Shown here piece after piece: positions 20,700-31,088 of a stretch of DNA of 64,000 bases (its first letter is position 1; every line of letters starts with the position of its first letter). Position numbers and translations under genes: made by a program. Under the pieces are notes generated by a model, which searched no databases, was not told where the DNA came from, and worked only from the letters and a program-made list of their open reading frames with translations. This DNA comes from Macrothele yani. Taxonomy: Eukaryota; Arthropoda; Arachnida; Araneae; Macrothelidae. The stretch spans positions 73,962,607 through 74,026,606 of the forward strand of contig CM077005.1 in the NCBI GenBank assembly GCA_039090855.1, given 5' to 3'.

Positions 20700-21700
20700 C
20701 CGCATACAGGACCAGGTGAAGAATAAGGTATCAAAATGAAATAGCCACAGTACCTCAGCAGGGAGTGTATTCACCTTGCATAGCAATGCAGGTCTCACAG
20801 TGATGTTTCATGCTGTTAATGACGGTGTCTAGGAGCGCAGTAGATAACAATGACCATTGTTCGTGAAGAGCTTGTTTAAGCCTTTCAAGTCCTGAAAAGG
20901 GAGTTGAGGGTAGTAACACGCCTCCTTAGAGTATCCAAGTCATGTCTGACTGGATCAAGGTCGGGAGACCTGGCCAGCCAATTCGCAAGGGAAATGGTCT
21001 CCTGCTATTGTTTCACCAGTCTTGCTCTTTGGGGACGAGCGTTATCGCTTTGTAAGAGAACTGCATCGCCTATGGCACCTTTAAAAGGGCAAGCATACGG
21101 GACTAGGACATCATTCCTACAGCGTCAAATATTAATGGTTCCTCTTCGAAGCACATAAACGTCTGTGCGTCCCCCTGAAGAGATGCCACCACAATTCAGC
21201 AAGTTACGACCACTATAAGTGTCTTTTTCACCGGCCATAGAAAGATGATAGCGTGTAACTCGTTTTCTTCAGATCAAATCACACCTGGAATCAATGTACA
21301 AAGCAAATCTGGACTAATCTCTGAAGAGTGCCATTTAAAGTACTAAGCTCTATTTGGAGCACGCAGAGTGCTGATCGCCTAGAATAAAGTCCTCCTTTGT
21401 TAAGTCTTCTGTGCACAATAGAAGCAGGTACCGCCGTTCATGAAGCCTCTTTAAAGGCAGATTGCAGCCATTCAAGTGTAGCAGTCCTGTTCTTCCGCGC
21501 CGTTAATCGGAGATATCAGTCCACCACGGATGTTGTAACCCTAAGCTTTTCTTCACGCACCTTCGGAAGCCGGTTGAGTATTTTGAAATTAGTTTCACCG
21601 TCTGTGAACCACAGAACGACTCAACGCAGCTTTCTTGCAAGTTTCACCTGACTATCTCTCTCCATCTCAGTTCACCTGTTAAATGACGTCTGGCGGCCAT
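20700..21700 (-). pseudogene. Tc1-like transposase relic
   Basis: On the minus strand around 21060-20900 the reading gives SDNARPQRARLVKQ, then ANWLARSPDLDPVRHDLDTL. This is the second-Asp block and the SPDLNPIEH block of Tc1 transposases, with the Glu replaced (R in PVRH). Many stops are present. The frame upstream (to about 21700) is too decayed to assign with confidence. No terminal repeats were defined. Confidence 0.6.
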
Positions 21701-21964
21701 TAGAACAATCCTTTCTTTACATTTCACGAACGATGTGGTGCCCGCTACCGCAACAACCTTTTTGCTGCAGTTCATTTACATACACCAATGCCATCGCCAC
21801 CCATTTGCATACAACATCCTGACCCCGCATTACATTTCACGTCATATATCCAAATTTCGTGCATTTCAAACTATTCTTTCACAAGTGACCGCGATTTTAT
21901 TTGTTTTTTCCCCTTAATGTATGGAAATCAGTGTGTTACCAGCAGAAAAAGGGTTGCATTATTT

Positions 21965-22855
21965 TTGTTTTGGGGCTTGACTACCACAGGACTGTAAGCA
22001 GTCTCTCGTCCCTCATTCGAAGCCAGTGGTTCCGGAGCCGGGAGAAAACCAACGCCGCTCACCATGTATGTCGCATCCGGGTCCCCGGCCGCGGACACAC
22101 CCATGACTCTGACCACAGCGGATGCACATTCTCAAGCTTAATAAAATTTCATTCTTTCTGTTAGAAATGGCACTTTTTGTATAAGCGTCAGTGTCTCGAT
22201 TGCGCGAGAATTGGGAATTCTATTGTAGTCATGAGATGCAATTATTTGATCGGAATAAGATGTAATTATTTCATCTTGACTTGCATACTGTAGATTTCGA
22301 GAATTTTTATTTCGTGTAGCAGTCCTTTGAATGGCAATGATGACTGATCTAAAAATGGCAGGAGACATGCGATGTTTGGACGACATCATAAAAGCTGAAT
22401 GCAGTAGCTATTCCAGTATGCTATCATATTTTACATATTCTGCTATGTTCGACTTTTTTAGAGAAGGATTAACAACCATTGTGAACATTTAAGGCTATGA
22501 GAGGCCGTCGTTCCTAATGTGGTACATTAGTTTCAGTGAATAGATAGAAAGAGCTGCATACGACCAGCACAGCATCTCTTTCCCCTCCGGGACTCGATTT
22601 TGCGTCCAGCTTCAATGTCAGAAGTTCAGACCTGTGACCGATCAAATATATAACCTTCCTGATGTCCGAGTGTTTGGAAGTGCAGGTCTCTAGCTATTCG
22701 TGCGAGTCCGGTTCCTGGATAAAGATCATGAGCGGCGCGCTTGTGGGACAGTGATGATTTTGTCCCCTCCCTGGAACCAGTTGCACCTAATTAGGGACAG
22801 GCGACTTCCCTAGCTAAACGAGTTAATCATGGTGGTAGTTAAACCGCGAAACAAC
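21965..22855. repeat. Cluster of old SINE relics
   Basis: Three decayed copies of family A or relatives. A minus-strand copy at about 21965-22130 has the GGTTTAACGACC-type core changed to TTGACTACCAC. A possible minus-strand copy lies at about 22450-22640. A plus-strand copy at about 22665-22855 shows CCCTCCCTGGAACCAGTTGC, ATTAGGGACAGGCGACT and GTGGTAGTTAAACC. No duplications could be recognised. No gene lies in this stretch. Confidence 0.55.
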
Positions 22856-22989
22856 AACAACAAAAAGCCCAAGGCACATCCCATATTATGATCCTAATTC
22901 TTCTTTGCATACATCAGGATATTGCACGTATACACTGCCTGACAGAGAAAATACCACACCATGAAGGAATGCTCGAAAATGGACTAAAT

Positions 22990-23690
22990 CGCGCACACAG
23001 ATAGCCAAGTAGGTCCTGAACAAATGATTTAATTGTCACATACAGACTAGGCTCCAGTAGCCGAATATACAGGATGATCAATAAGGAGTGTGGCCCAAAT
23101 TGTGGCCGATACAAGGTTTGAATTCGACGTAGCATCGAGGCAATGGGGATCCGGATAGAGTCCTGGGTATCGTGTACCATGTGGTGTTGATCCTATTCCA
23201 CAGTTCATTTTCATTTTGCGGGGGTCGGTGGGTACTCAACCGACGTCCAATCCTGTCTCACAGATGCTCGACGGGCGAGAGGCCAGGGGATCGTGCTGGC
23301 CACTGAAGTATCCGCCCAGCTTGTAGAGGATTCGGGCTGATCTGAACGGTTGCGGCCGGACGTTATCCTGTTGAAAACGGCGTGTGAGATGCCCTGAAAA
23401 TACGCTAGTGCCACGGGTGGCAGCATCTCGTAAACATAGCGGCGTGCCGTAAATGTTCCCGTAATGCGTACCAGCGGTGAGCGGCTGTGGGCGCTGATAG
23501 GATCCCACGCCATGATTCCACGTTGCTGGGCCGTGTGGCGCTCCACAATGGCGGAGGTATCCGCCCGTTGGCCACGTCGCCTCCAGAATCTCACACGGCG
23601 ATCATCCGCGGTGAGACAGAACCGCGATTCATCGCGGAACACCACACTGTTCCATTTGGCACCCCACGTAGCTCTAGAGGGACACCACGC
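22990..23690 (-). pseudogene. Tc1-like transposase, catalytic half (family P)
   Basis: Minus strand from the LTR junction. MVFRDESRFCL (first Asp) is followed by RRVRFWRRRGQR and IMAWDPISAHSRSPLV. A shifted frame then gives VFQQDNVRPQPFRSARI (second Asp). Another frame gives PGLSPVEHL-stop-DRIGRRL (Glu present). The C-terminus runs to about 22990. At least two frameshifts and a stop are present. It continues on the other side of the LTR element at 30608. Confidence 0.8.
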
Positions 23691-25024
23691 TGTTGGAAAT
23701 AAAATTATTTAAAATAAATTTAGTCCAACATGCACGTGCATAGATAGCCCCAGGGGATAGCGGGAGGCAATCTCAAACCTTGTGACGATACTTAGGCCCC
23801 AGGGGATATAGGGGGGTCGGAAAAGTTGAAGGGTCAGTTCCCAAGAAGGGAGCGAAGTGACGTTCACCTGACGGATTAGATGAATCCCAGACTGGTCAAG
23901 TGACCTTGGCATCCGCGGACAAGGTGAAGCTCAGAAGGTCAGAGGTCTTCACTGGTCAAGAGGAGTGGAGTGCGAGTGGCGGCGAGGGACAGACGTGGGT
24001 AGTGAGTGCCGAGTATGACCGGAGAGATGAAGTATGCCCAGCGTTGACGAACGGAGAGCCGAGTTCGGATAGCGCCGGTCAGATCAATTAGGTGGATATG
24101 CCCAGTGTTGAAAACCTGAAAGACATATGGAGATACCAGATAAGCTATTTTCCTTTTCCCTGTTATTGCATGCACTTGCTTAAATTAATTCATAACCCTA
24201 TTTAGAGCGATGGTCATGATCAAACAATGAAAACCCAGTTAGCTAGTTAAAACCTTAAGTAAAGCATAGGAGAAAAAGAACTAAAAGTAAAATAAATCAC
24301 CCAGCATTGCACTTATATGTATATAGATAGATGTATGCAGAAATGATCGGAGACGTTATAGAGAAAAATCGTAATAATAGTAAATTTTATGTGTAAGGTA
24401 TTGTTAACGGCTGCACCCACGCACGTGGTACCTTAGTGTTCCTAAATCTCACGTATTAAACCATTTTTATTACTTCCACAGAAGACTCCTGTTTGTTTTC
24501 CTTATAACCACACAAGACATAAGTTAAGATATGTGTAAGTTAAAATATGTATTTATGTTTCTAATTTCTTTCACGAGCGGCACCTTTATTCCCCCACCAT
24601 TCCAGTGACGGGATAAAGGTGAATCACAGCGCCGTGCTTTATTATATGCCAGTACATATAAGGGGCACGTTTTTGTCCATATACGATCACTGTAGAACAA
24701 AAGTCCCATAGTTATAAAAAGGCACGATAAAGTAAATTTAATCGGTAAATAATCTGTAATTGATGCACCTATAATTTGTTCATAATAATAAATATAACAA
24801 TAAAATTAACACCTTGTATGTAACATTGATGACAGTAACACGTGTTCCAATGAATAGCATCAACACGTGTTCCATTGTTCATAACTTTAACACGTGTTTT
24901 GTATTAGAATGTAACGTTGGTACCGATTAACGTTTGAAGATAAATATGGTGAATTGGTTAAATATTTGTTTATAACATATGATTATTCCTATGATAATAA
25001 CGTTCAAAATAATTGTATATAACA
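23691..25024 (+). repeat. 5' LTR
   Basis: Begins TGTTGGAAATAAAATT and ends AATTGTATATAACA. It is nearly identical to the 3' LTR, with few substitutions and small indels, the largest being 13 bases absent here and present near 29775. This indicates a recent insertion. It contains five CACGTG sites (23733, about 24422, about 24839, about 24864 and about 24890), three of them within the palindrome AACACGTGTT. A candidate TATA box TATAAAAA lies at 24713. Confidence 0.92.
24713..24720 (+). promoter_or_regulatory. Candidate LTR TATA box
   Basis: TATAAAAAGGC in the 5' LTR, repeated in the 3' LTR near 30295. Position about 310 bp before the LTR end is compatible with a U3/R promoter, but this is inference from sequence alone. 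Confidence 0.3.
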
Positions 25025-25025
25025 T

Positions 25026-25037
25026 TGGTGCCGTGAC
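25026..25037 (+). other. Primer-binding site
   Basis: TGGTGCCGTGAC begins one base after the 5' LTR. It starts with the TGG expected from pairing to a tRNA CCA end. The tRNA was not identified. Confidence 0.7.
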
Positions 25038-25286
25038 TTTTGAGCCATTCGTGCTGTCACGTATTTTCCCCCGTCGCAGTACGGATTGAATGGGTTTTCT
25101 TTTCTTCATGTGTAGCAGTTCATCATTTTCTTTTGTTGTATGCATCATGCAATAGTTTTCTTAAGGTGTTATTTTGACAACTTCATTACTAAGAGTTAGG
25201 TAAAAGCGCAATTGCATGTTGTAGCGATAAAGGTATTATTTTAATTGGTATTAGTGTATAACTTAGGTATTAAACTTCTATTAAAA

Positions 25287-26812
25287 ATGTCAGGCTCCTC
25301 TGTTCAAGATTCCATGCAGGAGTTGCAATTTATTGCATCAGTACTTCCCTGATTCCCGAATTCTCTGGAAACGATAAGCTTATTTCAGCTTATTTTTTGT
25401 TCGAAGCAATAGAGGGATTAGAATCAGTCACTAATTGGTCAGAAAAGGTAATAAAAATGTTTGTAGCAAAAGCTCGCATGACGCAAGCAGCTTTAGGATT
25501 TTTGAGTGAATCTCCCCATGTTAGACAGCTTGATGATTACAAGATGTTTAAATCAGCAGTGATAAAAAGGTTTGCCAATAACCAACCTCTAGTAGTGGCA
25601 ATACAAAATTTTAATTCTTGCAATCAAAGACCAGAAGAGTCGGTCGCCCAGTATGAATCACGTCTAAGAGGATCAGCGCATTCTCATCTAGGCGCACCGA
25701 TCTCAGGGGATGAGCAGGTTAAGGCACTGGTTGATTCAATTATGTTATCACAATTTTTAGCAGGTGTGGAAAGAAGTATTCAAACAGAGGTACTTTCGAT
25801 AGGGCCTGAAAATTTCGATCAAGCAGTACAAGATGCACTGCTTGCTGAGGCAAATCGACATATCATCACAAAGAGTGTCAATTCTGCCGATGATGCAAAT
25901 CAAATCCCTAGCGAAAGCGCCCCAGGCAATGCTAATGGTATTTCAGAACTTTGTCCCATGTTTCAGCAATACATCGTGCAGCAAAATGCACTTATCAGTA
26001 CCTTACGAGAAGAATCACAACAAATGAGTGAAAGATTAATGAAAGCCGAGAATGAGCTATCAAAAATTAATGAAAGTCAAAATTATGAGAATTCCAGATA
26101 TAAGGCTAGGCGAAATTTTATTAATGTTAGATGTTTCAGATGTGGTGCATTAGGACACCCAGTTAGCAGATGTAATCAGCAATCAAATAATCTTGGAAAC
26201 CAAAGACAGGGAGATAGAGCCCCGTTTCGTGTCCCCAAATCTTCACTTTACGGAGCGCGGGATACAAATTGCGCGGGTCATTTTAATCCTCGCAGAAATT
26301 TGTACCAGAGACAAAACAAGAATAGCAACCAGGGAAATGTAAACACTGCAGTTGTCAATACGTTCCACATCCAGAGACATAGAAGTTTTTTGTTAGAGCA
26401 GAATAAGCCTTTTGATCAAACAAATAGGAATGCTAGACCACATTACGTAACACATCAGAAACAACGTCAGGCTTATGGCAACCTCCGTTGTTTTGGATGT
26501 GGAGCTGTAGGCCACAAAGTGAGATTTTGCAGAGGGAAAAATAATTACAGAAATCCATTTCCCTCAAGACCTAGTCAGGGTAGGCATTTTTACAATAAGT
26601 ATAATAGACACCAGCGTGCTCAAAGTTCCCCAAAGCCACGTGTTACTCAAAATGAAGAGGCTCAAGAGAAGGTCCAGGTTTTGACAATAGTTGATTCCCG
26701 AAGTAAGAGCAAAGCAAGCGTAGATAAAATCTCAACAGCTGAATCCACTACAGAAATTGTACATAAGCAACGTAAAAATGAAAAAGGCAACTTAGAATCC
26801 CCCAGATTGTGA
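25287..26812 (+). CDS. gag: gag polyprotein with two zinc knuckles (frameshifted near start)
   Basis: The natural start is probably ATG 25287 (SGSSVQDSMQELQF); that frame ends in a TGA about 65 bases on. The main frame carries on with IPEFSGNDKLISAYFLFEAI and stays open to the stop at 26812, more than 470 codons. Order: capsid-like helical region (about the first 190 residues, with TNWSEKVI and FANNQPLV), a coiled-coil-like stretch near 26000-26080, zinc knuckle CFRCGALGHPVSRC (about 26130), a basic Asn/Arg-rich linker and a second knuckle CFGCGAVGHKVRFC (about 26494). The product would assemble particles and bind element RNA. The single early frameshift could be a recent mutation or mean that another start is used. 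A second frame overlaps its end. Confidence 0.82.
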
Positions 26813-27030
26813 AGAACAGTAAAGAGAAGAAGTCGGTAACGAACCCAGTTCGTTCTTCCTCACAGTCGTTCGCAAATCCTCATAATCCACTTAACGAAAA
26901 ATGTGAAGAACAAACTGCAGAATCGCCATTTGATCTTTCACAGTTATTAGGAGTACAGGACGATAAAGATCCTTTTAAGTTAAAGCAGCCAAGTAAATCT
27001 TGTTCGAGACAGAAAGGTGCGAAGCAATAG
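26809..27030 (+). CDS. Short open frame overlapping the gag end
   Basis: A frame of about 73 codons overlaps the gag stop by four bases in the -1 direction. It has no ATG, is Lys/Ser-rich, contains no protease motif and ends at 27030. It could be a decayed gag-pol linker or a frameshift extension of gag. I recognise no domain. Confidence 0.35.
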   Translation: MKNSKEKKSVTNPVRSSSQSFANPHNPLNEKCEEQTAESPFDLSQLLGVQDDKDPFKLKQPSKSCSRQKGAKQ

Positions 27031-27643
27031 AAGAGCTGCAGTTTATTTCATTTACACCCCCCCCCAGCCCCAATTCCAGTAGCAAATCTAATTCGGATCT
27101 TTATTAAATTTATTTGATAGATTTAGTAATTCATTATTGTAGTTAGAAGGCATTTTAAACGGAAGTTAGTAAGTCAGAATGTTTTATTATAGGATTAGCA
27201 TATATCTCTTAATATTAAAGCAAAAGGTGGAAAATTCACTAGTATTTTGTGTAATATATATGTATAAAATTTTCTCGAGTTCGGGTATTATTTTCCAGTC
27301 CGTATTTCAAGTATGTTTCAAGTCTGTGTGTGGTTAGTTCATAGAACGGTGTGTAAAAAAAAAAAAAAAAAAAGTAAATTTCTTAACTGGTTAGCTAACG
27401 TTATGTTATATCAGAATATTCCCCCAGGAACACATGGTTATCTCTTATGGAGGTGTATGCTCGAAAAATTCGTCAGATAAAAATTTAGTAGAGATATTGG
27501 CAAGTGTAATATAAAATATTAATGTTAATAATTTTTAGGTGCAGCAGGACGGTATTGTTTAAGTTGGGCTGCGCGGGTCTATCTTTGCTTGGGAAGGAAA
27601 GAATAGTGTAAATCTAAGATATTAGATATACAACTATTATGAA

Positions 27644-27675
<32 letters not shown>

Positions 27676-27853
27676 ATGTAGATAAGGGTAAATGAAAATT
27701 AAACCATTGGGTAGTTGACTTTGTTTCGATTGACGGATCACACTGCCGCGTCTAGTCTGGGTAGTGACAGAGCGGTACAGTGTGTAATCAGGGGAAGAGA
27801 GAAGGTTACAGAAGAAAAAAATAAATCAAAGTGTGAGTAAAGTCAGTGTGTTC

Positions 27854-28093
27854 CATGTGGTGGTGAACAAAAATAATGACGTGTTGGTGAACAAAGAGAA
27901 TCACGTGTTGGTGAACAAAAAGAACCATGTGGTGGTGAACAAAAAGAACCAAGTGTTGGTGAACAAAAAGAATCACGTGTTGGTGAACAAAAAGAACCAC
28001 GTGTTGGTAAACGAAAAGAACCATGTGTTGGTGAACAAAAAGAACCACGTGTTGGTGAACAAAAAGAACCATGCGTTGGTGAACAAAAGGACT
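27854..28093 (+). repeat. Coding minisatellite, 24-bp period, ten units
   Basis: Ten units of the type CACGTGTTGGTGAACAAAAA with no length change. They encode H-V-L-V-N-K-K-N octapeptides inside a 97-codon frame (27833-28126). The reverse strand is also open, reading VHQH-type repeats. Four units contain CACGTG; the others have CATGTG or similar. Confidence 0.9.
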
Positions 28094-28367
28094 ATGCTTC
28101 CTACGGGAGCTAGAGTGCAGCAGTGATTGAAACACCGTTTTCTTTTCCCAAACTCAAACAACAGGAGGATATTCAAGTAATGATGCAAGCTTTTGAAAAT
28201 AATGAACGGATCGCACGTGGCATGCGTAATGTAAGCGTGCTGGTGTATCCAAGGACGGTCGTAATTACTGTGAATGCAACGCATTTTTTCATGTGGATGA
28301 CCTACAGACTAAATAAAGTGCTACATTGACAGCGAAGACTTTGTTGTGCTATGTGGTCAACAGGTAG

Positions 28368-28431
28368 TGAAAACGGTATGGCCGATGAACGGTGTGGTGA
28401 AAACGGTATGGCCGATGAGCGGTGTGGTGTT
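28368..28431 (+). repeat. Short tandem duplication
   Basis: Two units of GTGAAAACGGTATGGCCGAT followed by GA(A/G)CGGTGTG, about 30 bp each, in the untranslated part of the LTR element. The remaining internal DNA up to the purine tract holds only short frames, for example 28652-28915, which I do not recognise. Confidence 0.7.
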
Positions 28432-29247
28432 TAAAAGCACAAAGGACAGTGTCCATGAGGGCGCATACCGAGATGAATAAAACACAGGTGAAATGATTTT
28501 GCTGTTATTGTATTCCAGGGTCAAAGAGACCTTGGTGAATAACCCATGTTATAGGTGACTGTGGACGAATAATACCTAGATAAACATATACGTACAGAGC
28601 TAAGTGTTCTACAGCTAATTTTATTACCAGCATATAAAAAGCACAAATCAGGTGACAATGTTCTCCAAATATTGCGAACTGCCAGTCATTGGTTTGATGT
28701 CTGATAACTTTTTGTGTGAATTGTGTGTGAATCGCAGAACTGAACGTAAATCGAACAATTTCACCTTGTCTTACTATCCACCAAATAAAAAAAAAAAAAA
28801 AAAAAAAATTAAGTCAAACAATAAAACTCAAGAATCGGTGTACGTGGACAATGACAATAAAAAAAATTTTGAATATAGAAACAAACAAACAAACAGAAAA
28901 GCGTTTGGCAGTTAAATGTGTTACTGATACTTGGTCAGCAACAGCTCAAAGTGTACTAAACGACACGTGCATGTAAGCTTCAGATGCCAGCAGTATCACT
29001 GAATTGATATTTTTTAGATATGTATTGTGGGTGCAGGACCGTAACAGTTAATTAATTTTTGTGTTTGAAAAGTGTATTGTGTATATGTGTGATTATGAAT
29101 ATTTTATATAATTTCATTGCTATATGTATATATAAGTGCACATGAGGAAAAAGATAGAGCATTACTAGGTAAGGATGGAGTAGTCAATCCGTGCGTGTAG
29201 TCTTTCCCACCAGCATTCCTTTTGGCCCCCATAAAGATTACATCTGG

Positions 29248-29258
29248 TAAGGGAGGAA
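29248..29258 (+). other. Polypurine tract
   Basis: TAAGGGAGGAA directly before the 3' LTR, the expected plus-strand primer site. Confidence 0.75.
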
Positions 29259-30607
29259 TGTTGGAAATAAAATTATTTAAAATAAATTTAGTCCAACATG
29301 CACGTGCATAGATAGCCCCAGGGGATAGCGGGAGGCAATCTCAAGCCTTGTGACGATACTTAGGCCCCAGGGGATATAGGGGGTCGGAAAAGTTGAAGGG
29401 TCAGTTCCCAAGAAGGGAGCGAAGTGACGTTCACCTGACGGATTAGATGAATCCCAGACTGGTCTAGTGACCTTGGCATCCGCGGACAAGGTGAAGCTCA
29501 GAAGGTCAGAGGTCTTCACTGGTCAAGGGGAGTGGAGTGCGAGTAGCGGCGGGGGACAGACGTGGGTAGTGAGTGCCGAGTATGACCGGAGAGATGAAGT
29601 ATGCCCAGCGTTGACAAACGGAGAGCCGAGTTCGGATAGCTCCAGTCAGATCAATTAGGTGGATATGCCCAGTGTTGAAAACCTGAAAGACATATGGAGA
29701 TACCAGATAAGTTATTTTCCTTTTCCCTGTTATTGCATGTACTTGCTTAAATTAATTCATAACCCTATTTAGAGCACGTGGCGTGTGTGATGGTCATGAT
29801 CAAACAATGAAAACCCAGTTAGCTAGTTAAAACCTTTAAGTAAAGCATAGGAGAAAAAGAACTAAAAGTAAAATAAATCACCCAACATTGCACTTATATA
29901 TATATAGATAGATGTATGCAGAAATGATCGGAGACGTTATAGAGAAAAATCGTAATAATGGTAAATTTTATGTGTAAGGTATTGTTAACGGCTGCACCCA
30001 CGCACGTGGTACCTTAGTGTTCCTAAATCTCACGTATTAAACCATTTTTATTACTTCCACATAAGACTCCTGTTTGTTTTCCTTATAACCACACAAGACA
30101 TAAGTTAAGATATGTGCAAGTTAAAATATGTGTTTGTGTTTCTAATTTCTTTCAAGAGCGGCACCTTTATTCCCCCACCATTCCAGTGACGGGATAAAGG
30201 TGAATCACAACGCCGTGCTTTATTATATGCCAGTACATATAAGGGGCACGTTTTTGTCCATATACGATCACTGTAGAACAAAAGTCCCATAGTTATAAAA
30301 AGGCACGATAAAGTAAATTTAATCCGTAAATAAGCTGTGTAATTGATGCACCTATAATTTGTTCATAATAATAAATATAACAATAAAATTAACACCTTGT
30401 ATGTAACATTGATGACAGTAACACGTGTTCCAATGAATAGCATCAACACGTGTTCCATTGTTCATAACTTTAACACGTGTTTTGTATTAGAATGTAACGT
30501 TGGTACCGATTAACGTTTGAAGATAACTATGGTGAATTATTTAAATATTTGTTTATAACATATGATTATTCCTATGATAATAACGTTCAAAATAATTGTA
30601 TATAACA
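29259..30607 (+). repeat. 3' LTR
   Basis: Begins TGTTGGAAATAAAATT and ends TATATAACA. It is 15 bases longer than the 5' LTR, mostly because of a 13-base insertion near 29775 that adds another CACGTG. Confidence 0.92.
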
Positions 30608-30611
30608 ACGC

Positions 30612-31060
30612 CAAGTGGTGACGACAATGGCTCGCTGTTCAGGGTAGCCTTCGCAACGGACGGCTGGACAGTTGCAAAAGCTACATGGACGGCTGATCAT
30701 CAGACGCAGCCAATCGGCGCTACACTGTCCTCGTCGATATCAAAGGACCTAATCTTCCCCTTACACGGCGCAAAATGGCGCCCGCTCTGTTCTGTGGGTT
30801 TGCTACGGCATCAGGACGGATGCGACAATCGCTGCGCTCTGATGTACGTCTCTGTGCTCCGGTCCTCCTACGATGTTGCACAGATCCTTCCTGTGACCAC
30901 TGTCTCCAAATGCGACCTACGGTTGTGGCATCACGTTGCGCTTCTTCCGCAATGCGACGCAAGGACTATCCGGCGGTACGAAGGCCTACGATGACACCTC
31001 TCGTGAAATCATCGGTTTGACAAAATCGCGTACAACAGCGTCTTAGCACCTCTTGTTCGT
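30612..31060 (-). pseudogene. Tc1-like transposase, N-terminal half (family P)
   Basis: Minus strand: FTRGVIVGLRTAG, a stop, then RRIAEEAQRDATTVGRIWRQ (helix-turn-helix), RRTGAQRRTSERSDCRI (linker with the usual R/K-rich and DRR-like segments), and then the LTR junction. It completes the catalytic half at 22990-23690. Confidence 0.8.
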
Positions 31061-31088
31061 TCTCTAGACACGGTAACAGCAGAACCAC

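Larger units (their letters stand above)
23687..30611 (+). mobile_element. gag-only LTR retrotransposon (Ty3/gypsy-like)
   Basis: Two long LTRs (23691-25024 and 29259-30607) flank an internal region of 4.2 kb, with a 4-bp target duplication ACGC (23687-23690 and 30608-30611). A primer-binding site follows the first LTR after one base, and a purine tract precedes the second. The internal region encodes a gag with two zinc knuckles but no protease, RT, RNase H or integrase. The space after gag holds AT-rich DNA and a coding 24-bp minisatellite. It must rely on proteins from another element. The plus-strand orientation follows from the primer site and gag. Confidence 0.9.

Noticed and set aside
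27806..28135. Minus-strand frame with VHQH repeats as a His-rich protein
   Set aside because: It is the complement of the coding minisatellite; the plus strand agrees with element orientation. Kept only as a remark.
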